DNA from: Clostridium cibarium
Lineage (GTDB): Bacteria; Bacillota; Clostridia; Clostridiales; Clostridiaceae
DNA: 64,000 bases
NCBI RefSeq assembly: GCF_014836335.1
Contig: NZ_JACSRA010000016.1
Coordinates: 1 to 64,000, forward strand
Reading direction: 5' to 3'
This document shows, piece after piece, positions 57,889-64,000 of the stretch. Position 1 is the stretch's first letter, and every line of letters starts with the position of its first letter. The notes beneath the pieces were generated by a model. That model did not search any database. It had not been told where the DNA came from and saw only the letters and a list, made by a program, of their open reading frames with translations. A program made the translations under genes and the position numbers.

Positions 57889-60800
57889 ATGAAATTTTTT
57901 ATGAAAAAAATAAAATCTAAACTAATAAAAAATTTAGTTTTAATGACTATATTAGGAATTGTAGGTGGATGTACTGCTATGTTTCAGAGTCCTATTTATG
58001 TTAAAGCTTCAGAAAATGCAAGTACATACGAATCTGAAATAAAAGAAGTAGGCATGAGTGAAAATAATACTATAGTAGTTAGAGCTGATGGAACGGCATG
58101 GGGCTGTGGAGCTAATGATAATTATGAATTAGGGACAGGCTACAGGGAAATGGATGTTTGTTATTATTACAAAGTTCAGTCTAAGATACCAATTGATAAT
58201 GTAAAAGATGTAAAGTGTGCTTCAAAATATACAGTATTCCTTAAAAATGATGGAACAGTATATGAATGTGGTGATGATCAGTATGGATTTCAATATTCAT
58301 ACTATCCTGGAATAACAACTCCAATGCAAAGTTCTATAAAAGATGTAACAGATATAGCTTGTGGTTCTAACCATTCAATATTTATAAAAAAAGATGGAAC
58401 GGTATGGGCCTGTGGAAATAATGATAAGGGGCAAATAGGAAATGAGATTAATAATACTACTCCAGATGGAGATATAATTATTCATATGGGTGGGCCCCAT
58501 GAGATTGGCATAGAAAATGTAAAAAAGGTTGCTTGTGGGTCTGATTATACAATATTTATAAAGAATGATGGAACAGTGTGGGGCTGTGGTGCTAATGATA
58601 AAGGACAATTAGGATTAGGAAATACTACAAATCAAACTACAATAGTAAAAATACCAATAGAAGATGTAAAGGATGTTAAGTGCGGCTCCGATCATACAAT
58701 ATTTATAAAGAATGATGGAACAATATGGGGCACAGGATATAATGAAAAAGGACAGCTAGGAATAGAAAATTATATAAACCAATTTACACCAGTAAAAATA
58801 TCAATGGAGAATGTAAAAGATATTAGTTGTGGTGCTAATCATACAATAATAGTAAAAAATGATGGGACAGTATGGGCCTCAGGATATAATAATAATGGAC
58901 AGTTAGGATATAATTGGGATGATACACATTATAAATTTTTTCAGATATCTATAGATAAGGTAAAAAGAATTATATGTGGTGGTGATCATAGTGTTTTTAT
59001 AAAGGATAATGGTGAGATTTGGGCTTCAGGAAGTAATGCTCATGGAGAATTAGGACTAGGAGATACTGCTAATTCTAAAGAAACTTCACCTATAAATATA
59101 ACAAATGCATGGTATTTAGGGGCAAGGTATATATTAAATAAAACTGATAATAATTTATCTTATTTCAATGAATATGGTTCTTTAGCTACTATGATTTATG
59201 GTAAATCAGATTATGACGAAAATAAACCAATAGGTTATAAATTTGATGATTATAGCCTTGATATGAAGAGCCTAGTGCGTAATGGAACAGACCCAACAAT
59301 AAAAGAAGTATTACCAGATGGGTCAGCTGTTACTATTGATAAGGATGGTATTTTAAAATATTTTGGAGGTTTTGTTCAAGAAAGTTTGCGTGTACAACCT
59401 AGGTACGATCTTGTTGAGTATGGTGCTGTTTGTCCTAAAGTTGATGATAATTCCATATTAAATGGTAAAGTAGTTGATAAAGTAAAATATGGAATGGTTG
59501 AGCAAACTCCTGTTGTTATGTTTTATATTAAAGATGGATCTGTCTTTTATTTTATTCCGGAAAATACAGTATCAGGGGGAGGAATTAGTTGGGTTGGATC
59601 AGGTAACAAAAATCCTAATCAAATAAAAGTGTTGCCACTAAAACAAAAGGAGTTTGTTAAAACAACTGTTTACAAAGATAAAAGTGCAAAAGCATTATTC
59701 TTCTTATTTCAAAAGGTAAATGGAGATTTAGTGTACTTTGATTCTAATAACAATGAAGTTTCTACTGGTGTTAATATGGGTAATGTTCTTCAAATAATTC
59801 CTTGCACTTTGAATAATTCAACTATATATTTAATGAAAGATGGAACTTTGAAATATTTAAATGATAAAGGAAAAGCAACAGATATTACCTTGCCAAATGG
59901 AACTTCAGTTCAAGGTGTGTTATCCAATAAGTTTATTAAAATGAGTGATGGATTAATTTATACTCTTAATAATAATACTTTGGGAACTACTAATATATTA
60001 GAGAGTGAAATAAAAACAGCTGTGAATAATATTATTTGGATGAAAAATGGTATAGTTCAAACTGTAGATAATGATGGGAAAATTACAGTTTTAACTAATG
60101 TAAATGGAGCTTTAATTAAAGAGATTAGGGCTTTTGATAATAATAATGCCTTTATTGTAAATCAAGATAATACCACTTATGGAGTTGGAAGTTTAATTAA
60201 TGGTGTTGATTTAAAGAGTAAGAATATTAACTATGATAATATAGGAACTTTTATATCAAATAATGATAATTCAAATCAGATGAAATTAATAATAATGAAA
60301 AATGGAGCAGTTTATGCATGTTCTTCAAATTTTAAAAGATCTGAGAAGATAGCTTTTGGTGGTAATGTTTTAGAAGGATTTCAAGAGAAATCATTAAATG
60401 AAGCAAAAGAGGCAGTAGATAAAGCAGAATCAAGGAAGTTACAAGAAGACGTAACAGCAGCTCAGCAATTGGTAACAGCGTTATCAAATGAAAATGACAA
60501 AACTGCGCTGCAAAATAGGTTGAATGCAATACAAATATCTGACACTTCTCAAGTACAATTAGATAATGCAAAGAGTGCAGTAGAGAAAGCGGAATCAAGT
60601 AAGTTGCAAGAAGATGTAACAGCAGCTCAAAATCTAGTAGATGCTTTAGAAAACAGTAGAGAAAAAACTGGACTGCTAGTAAGAGTATATGTAGTGCAAG
60701 TGTACATTAATAATGTGGCTGATGCTACAACTAAAGTAGCAAATGCAGAAAAGACTAAAACACAAGCTAATGTTGATGCAGCACAAGCTTCCATTAAGTT

Positions 60801-61491
60801 ATTACCTATGGGAGATAATAATAGAACTTCATTACAAAGTAGATTAGATGCAGTGCAGGCACATATTACTTATGAAACACAATTGTCTAATGCTGCAAGT
60901 GCAGTAGCAAAAGTAGAAGTAACCAAACAAAAGAAAGATTTAGATTATGCACAAACATTAGTTACCATGCTAATAGATGGAATGCCAAAAACTACATTAC
61001 AAACAAGATTAACAGCAGTTCAAATTTATATTGATAACCTAAATTATTCTACAACTAAAGTTGAAAATGCAGAAAGTACTAAAGTGCAAGTCGATGTTGA
61101 TGCAGCTCAAGCTGCAATCAATTTATTACCAGAAGGAGATAATAATAGAGATACACTCCAAAGTAGACTAGATGCTATTCAAAATTATATAGATAATTTA
61201 CCAAGTGCAACTAATATTAAGGTCACTCAAATTGGTAAAGACTCAATTTCAATAAGTTGGCAAACTAATTCTGTTAATAAATTAAGATATCAAATAAGAG
61301 TTGGTTCTCAGTATGTTGCAATAGATGGTACATTAACAGCAACTCCAACATGGATTTTGCTTACCAACAAGAATTTTACTATTAAAGGATTAAATCAAAA
61401 CACTTCTTATGATATAAGTGTAAATGCTCGTAATCAAGAAGGAATAGTTTGCTTTAAAAGTGGAATAGTTAATGTTACTACTTTAAATTAA
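57889..61491 (+). CDS. Secreted RCC1-repeat protein with helical repeats and a fibronectin III end
   Basis: The 1200-residue surface protein has an N-terminal signal (LIKNLVLMTILGIVGGCTAM); the Cys could be lipidated, since VGGC is near a lipobox, or the chain may be cut after VKAS. Seven RCC1-type propeller repeats follow (about 50-410), of the form CGSDHTIFIKNDGTVWGCGA then NDKGQLG. Residues about 410-830 are a less clear beta region, perhaps degenerate propeller blades. Then come five 55-residue helical repeats (about 835-1100; EAVDKAESRKLQEDVTAAQQ type) and a fibronectin type III domain (about 1105-1200). No enzyme motif was found. Adhesion or scaffold function is inferred from layout. 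GGGGGA precedes the ATG. Confidence 0.88.
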   Translation: MKFFMKKIKSKLIKNLVLMTILGIVGGCTAMFQSPIYVKASENASTYESEIKEVGMSENNTIVVRADGTAWGCGANDNYELGTGYREMDVCYYYKVQSKIPIDNVKDVKCASKYTVFLKNDGTVYECGDDQYGFQYSYYPGITTPMQSSIKDVTDIACGSNHSIFIKKDGTVWACGNNDKGQIGNEINNTTPDGDIIIHMGGPHEIGIENVKKVACGSDYTIFIKNDGTVWGCGANDKGQLGLGNTTNQTTIVKIPIEDVKDVKCGSDHTIFIKNDGTIWGTGYNEKGQLGIENYINQFTPVKISMENVKDISCGANHTIIVKNDGTVWASGYNNNGQLGYNWDDTHYKFFQISIDKVKRIICGGDHSVFIKDNGEIWASGSNAHGELGLGDTANSKETSPINITNAWYLGARYILNKTDNNLSYFNEYGSLATMIYGKSDYDENKPIGYKFDDYSLDMKSLVRNGTDPTIKEVLPDGSAVTIDKDGILKYFGGFVQESLRVQPRYDLVEYGAVCPKVDDNSILNGKVVDKVKYGMVEQTPVVMFYIKDGSVFYFIPENTVSGGGISWVGSGNKNPNQIKVLPLKQKEFVKTTVYKDKSAKALFFLFQKVNGDLVYFDSNNNEVSTGVNMGNVLQIIPCTLNNSTIYLMKDGTLKYLNDKGKATDITLPNGTSVQGVLSNKFIKMSDGLIYTLNNNTLGTTNILESEIKTAVNNIIWMKNGIVQTVDNDGKITVLTNVNGALIKEIRAFDNNNAFIVNQDNTTYGVGSLINGVDLKSKNINYDNIGTFISNNDNSNQMKLIIMKNGAVYACSSNFKRSEKIAFGGNVLEGFQEKSLNEAKEAVDKAESRKLQEDVTAAQQLVTALSNENDKTALQNRLNAIQISDTSQVQLDNAKSAVEKAESSKLQEDVTAAQNLVDALENSREKTGLLVRVYVVQVYINNVADATTKVANAEKTKTQANVDAAQASIKLLPMGDNNRTSLQSRLDAVQAHITYETQLSNAASAVAKVEVTKQKKDLDYAQTLVTMLIDGMPKTTLQTRLTAVQIYIDNLNYSTTKVENAESTKVQVDVDAAQAAINLLPEGDNNRDTLQSRLDAIQNYIDNLPSATNIKVTQIGKDSISISWQTNSVNKLRYQIRVGSQYVAIDGTLTATPTWILLTNKNFTIKGLNQNTSYDISVNARNQEGIVCFKSGIVNVTTLN

Positions 61492-61544
61492 GCATTTTAG
61501 ATGAGAGAAAGCTCTAGAAATTTATATAATTTATGAAATTTAAT

Positions 61545-61585
61545 AAACCTCCAATCGTTAATAAATCTAACGGTTGGAGGTTTGT
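61545..61585. terminator. Bidirectional terminator
   Basis: AAACCTCCAATCGTTA and TAACGGTTGGAGGTTT pair with one wobble, separating the RCC1-repeat gene from the convergent kelch gene. Confidence 0.85.
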
Positions 61586-61598
61586 TTATAATAAAGGA

Positions 61599-63179
61599 TT
61601 AATACTCTTGAATAGAGAAATATTCTATTTTATCAAATGATATATAATCTTTAATTGGTGTACTTGAGCTAGAGGTTGGCTTATTTACAAAAATATAATA
61701 AGCTTTTCCTACACCGTTTGATCTTGAATCATACCAATTTAAGAAGGTGTTTAGTTCATCATTAGATAAATCATAATTCTTTGTAGTATTATTAGATAAT
61801 GTTATTGTAAGTTTTGTTCTGTTTTCTGTTTTAGGATTTGGGTCTGTAACTGTTACAAAACAAGATGCTACAATACCGTCTTTTGTAGTTGCAGTTATAG
61901 TTGAAGTACCAGCTGTAACAGCTGTTATTTTACCGGTTGAATCAACAGTTGCTATTGATGGATTACTTGAATTCCAAGTTACTATAGCTTCTTTAGGACT
62001 AGTAGTTGCTGTTAATTTATCAGTTTGTCCAACAATAATGTTATCTGAGGTTTTATCAAGGCTTATTTGATATAAGTTATAAGCTTCTACTGATGATAAT
62101 TCATTATCAGTTCTACCGCCAATTGAATATATATTATCATCTAAAACAACTGAGGTATGCTGGAATCTAGCATTTTTTAAATTAGATGATGTAGACCAAG
62201 TGTTTGTTGAAGGGTCAAATTCTTCAACAGATGATAAAGGATTTGAACCGTTAGAACCACCAATCGTATATATTTTACCATTTAAAACAATTGAAGTAGC
62301 TGAAGTTCTAGCATCTTTCATATTTGCAAGAGATGTCCATGAATTATTGTCAGGGTTATATACTTCAAGAGATGAAAAATAACTATCAGTATCCATATTA
62401 TATCCACCAATTGTATATATCTTACCATCTAAAACAACTGAATTATGGCCTCCTGATTTAGCATCTTTCATACTTGATAGGCTTGTCCACGTATTTAATG
62501 CAGCATCATATACTTCCGTAGATGATAAAGCATTGTTATCACTGGAACCACCAATTGTGTAGATCTTATTGTTTAAAACAACTGAATTAGAAGAATACCT
62601 TGAATCGTTCATTTTAGCTAGTTTAGACCAAGTATTGGTAGAAGGATCGTATACTTCTGTAGAGGATAATGCTGAATCTTTTGAATCACAGCCACCTATT
62701 ACATATATTTTGTTGTTTAAAACAACTGAGTTTGAGTAACATCTAGAATCATTCATGTTTGCTAATTGAGACCAAGTATTTTTAGTAGGGTCATATACTT
62801 CAACAGAGGACAATGCTTCACTATTTGAACTACGACCACCAATAACGTATATTTTCCCGTTTAAGACAACTGAGTCAAAATCATGTCTAGGACTAGCCAT
62901 GCTAGCTAAAGTAGACCAAGTATTTGTTGTTGGGTTATAGGACTCTAAAGAAGATAAGTCGCCATTTTTATCTAATCCGCCCATTGAATATATTTTTTCA
63001 TTTAAGACAACTGAAGAGTGCTTATACCTAGCATAAGTTAGATTTGATGCAGTTGTCCATCGAGTAGATGTTGTTTCAGCAGCTCTTACAAAGATATTTG
63101 AATCTGCCAAGACGAAAAATAATGCAATTAACATAAATGTTAAGTTTTTTTTGATATTTGAATAAAATCTATTTTTCAT
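61599..63179 (-). CDS. Secreted kelch-repeat protein with Ig-like domain and shared C-terminal module
   Basis: The 526-residue protein begins with a signal peptide (MKNRFYSNIKKNLTFMLIAL, cleavage near VRA). Seven kelch repeats of about 47 residues form one beta-propeller (about 40-370), each with the pattern HSSVVLNEKIYSMGG and LSSLESYNPTTNTWS. A bacterial Ig-like group 2 domain (ISLDKTSDNIIVGQTDKLTA, about 372-450) follows. The last 75 residues (LTITLSNNTTKNYDLSNDEL, then TFLNWYDSRSNGVGKAYY, ending in YISFDKIEYFS) are a module also present in the next gene. There is no catalytic motif. GGAGG lies before the ATG. Binding of carbohydrate or of the cell surface is inferred. Confidence 0.88.
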   Translation of the reverse strand: MKNRFYSNIKKNLTFMLIALFFVLADSNIFVRAAETTSTRWTTASNLTYARYKHSSVVLNEKIYSMGGLDKNGDLSSLESYNPTTNTWSTLASMASPRHDFDSVVLNGKIYVIGGRSSNSEALSSVEVYDPTKNTWSQLANMNDSRCYSNSVVLNNKIYVIGGCDSKDSALSSTEVYDPSTNTWSKLAKMNDSRYSSNSVVLNNKIYTIGGSSDNNALSSTEVYDAALNTWTSLSSMKDAKSGGHNSVVLDGKIYTIGGYNMDTDSYFSSLEVYNPDNNSWTSLANMKDARTSATSIVLNGKIYTIGGSNGSNPLSSVEEFDPSTNTWSTSSNLKNARFQHTSVVLDDNIYSIGGRTDNELSSVEAYNLYQISLDKTSDNIIVGQTDKLTATTSPKEAIVTWNSSNPSIATVDSTGKITAVTAGTSTITATTKDGIVASCFVTVTDPNPKTENRTKLTITLSNNTTKNYDLSNDELNTFLNWYDSRSNGVGKAYYIFVNKPTSSSSTPIKDYISFDKIEYFSIQEY

Positions 63180-63262
63180 AAAATATCCTCCTATGAGATA
63201 ATTTCATTTTCATTATTATAATAATATGCTTGTAAAGATAAACAACATAAAAATAGAAAGTA

Positions 63263-64000
63263 TTACTCAGTTATGTAAGATTTTATTTTTACAAATGGTA
63301 TGTAATCTTTAGTTGGCAGCGAAGTATTATCATTAGGTTTGTTTAAAAATACATAATAAGCTTTGCCTTGTCCTTTAGATTTTAAATCATACCAGTTTAA
63401 AAATGCATTTAAATCATCTTTAGTCAAGCGATATTCTTTTGTTGTATCATTTGATAAATTCAAAGTTAGTAATACTGTGTCTTTATTTGGATCATCAGGT
63501 ATAGTTTTTTCTGTTACAGTTACGCTACAAGTTGCTTTAGCTCCATCTTTTGTGGTAGCAGTTATAATTGCTGAACCAGCTTTAATACCAGTTATATTAC
63601 CTGATGAGTCAACTTCAGCAACAGTTCTATCACTTGATGTCCAACTTACTAGATTATCAGATGGGTTAGTAGTAGCTATAATTTTTGAAGTTTCACTAAC
63701 TTCTATTGAAATAGAAGTTTTATCAAGTTTAATTGAATTTTCTTGATAAGATTCAATTGATGATAATGTCCCTTTTGAACTACGTCCGCCAATAGTATAT
63801 ATTCTGTTATTTACAACAACGGAAGTATGAATGTATCTGTCTGTATTCATATTTGAAAGCATTGTCCATGTATTAGTGATAGGATCAAAAACTTCTGTAG
63901 AAGACAATGGACTTTTACTACATCCCCCTATGGCGTATATTTTTCCATTTAACAAATTTGCAGTATGAAGACGTCTAGCATTATTCATGTTCGCAAGTGT
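63263..64000 (-). CDS. Kelch-repeat protein, 3' part (runs off the window)
   Basis: A paralogue of the kelch gene just downstream, with the same order: at least two kelch repeats (HTANLLNGKIYAIGG, IHTSVVVNNRIYTIGG), an Ig-like group 2 domain (IKLDKTSISIEVSETSKIIA) and the C-terminal module (LTLNLSNDTTKEYRLTKDDL, then AFLNWYDLKSKGQGKAYYVF). The frame stays open to base 64000 (TLAN before the first visible Met), so the start lies outside and the 246 residues seen are incomplete. The gap to the next gene is 83 bases, holding its ribosome site. The pair arose by tandem duplication. Confidence 0.87.
   Translation of the reverse strand, partial: TLANMNNARRLHTANLLNGKIYAIGGCSKSPLSSTEVFDPITNTWTMLSNMNTDRYIHTSVVVNNRIYTIGGRSSKGTLSSIESYQENSIKLDKTSISIEVSETSKIIATTNPSDNLVSWTSSDRTVAEVDSSGNITGIKAGSAIITATTKDGAKATCSVTVTEKTIPDDPNKDTVLLTLNLSNDTTKEYRLTKDDLNAFLNWYDLKSKGQGKAYYVFLNKPNDNTSLPTKDYIPFVKIKSYITE

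Noticed and set aside
60332..60598. Leu-rich minus-strand frame inside the RCC1-repeat gene
   Set aside because: This is the antisense of the helical repeats; the leucine richness comes from reversed Glu/Gln/Lys codons.
63363..63746. Plus-strand frame of 127 codons inside the last kelch gene
   Set aside because: It is the antisense of the Ig-like domain and lacks a ribosome site.

Overview
The window reads as chromosomal DNA of a saccharolytic, anaerobic Clostridium (sensu stricto), probably close to the solventogenic or plant-polysaccharide-degrading species. The reasons are the very AT-rich sequence and AT-ending codons, strong AGGAGG-type ribosome sites, many hairpin-plus-T-run terminators, and Clostridium-like proteins such as the ferredoxin-type sulfite/nitrite reductase and the GH9 and M4 secreted enzymes. 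The species cannot be fixed from sequence reading alone. No rRNA, tRNA, CRISPR array, phage or complete insertion sequence was seen.

Left end (1-4.9 kb): the 3' end of a group II intron (domains V and VI), a decayed Old Yellow Enzyme-type gene, an ABC exporter half-molecule and a MutS2-like ATPase without the usual Smr tail. From 5 to 24 kb lies a plant cell wall section. It has a secreted pectin methylesterase, a secreted protein made only of cell-wall-binding repeats, a GPH sugar symporter plus GH43 beta-xylosidase pair, a sugar-binding protein without a signal peptide, an FMN glutamate-synthase-like protein, a PatB/MalY C-S lyase, a 6-phospho-beta-glucosidase behind a LicT-type antiterminator (RAT), a FIST plus soluble chemoreceptor pair behind a SigD-type promoter, and a secreted GH51 arabinofuranosidase behind two AraR-like operators.

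From 24.8 to 31.8 kb six co-directional genes form a probable operon of unknown purpose: a zinc alcohol/polyol dehydrogenase, a GH13 protein with an altered active-site region, a MalE-like binding protein with no signal peptide and no permease, a RibD-type reductase, a HAD phosphatase and a second-type PurF. From 31.9 to 41.5 kb are transporters (MATE, two MFS, POT peptide symporter, a YczE-type membrane protein), an M3 oligopeptidase and a membrane-anchored glucosaminidase. From 41.7 to 48 kb lie a siroheme reductase, a TldD/TldE protease pair, a small unknown protein and cyclopropane fatty acid synthase.

Right end (48-64 kb): secreted M4 metalloprotease, a multidomain GH9 cellulase, an AlkD-like DNA repair protein, a CDP-alcohol phosphatidyltransferase, a TerC-family protein, a small sigma-factor-like protein, a 1200-residue RCC1-repeat surface protein, and two tandem kelch-repeat secreted proteins that share a C-terminal module (the last runs off the window). 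Taken together the region serves extracellular breakdown of pectin, xylan/arabinan, cellulose and protein, uptake of the products, and their regulation. The least explained parts are the 24.8-31.8 kb operon, the two binding proteins lacking export signals, and several long perfect dyads upstream of genes.
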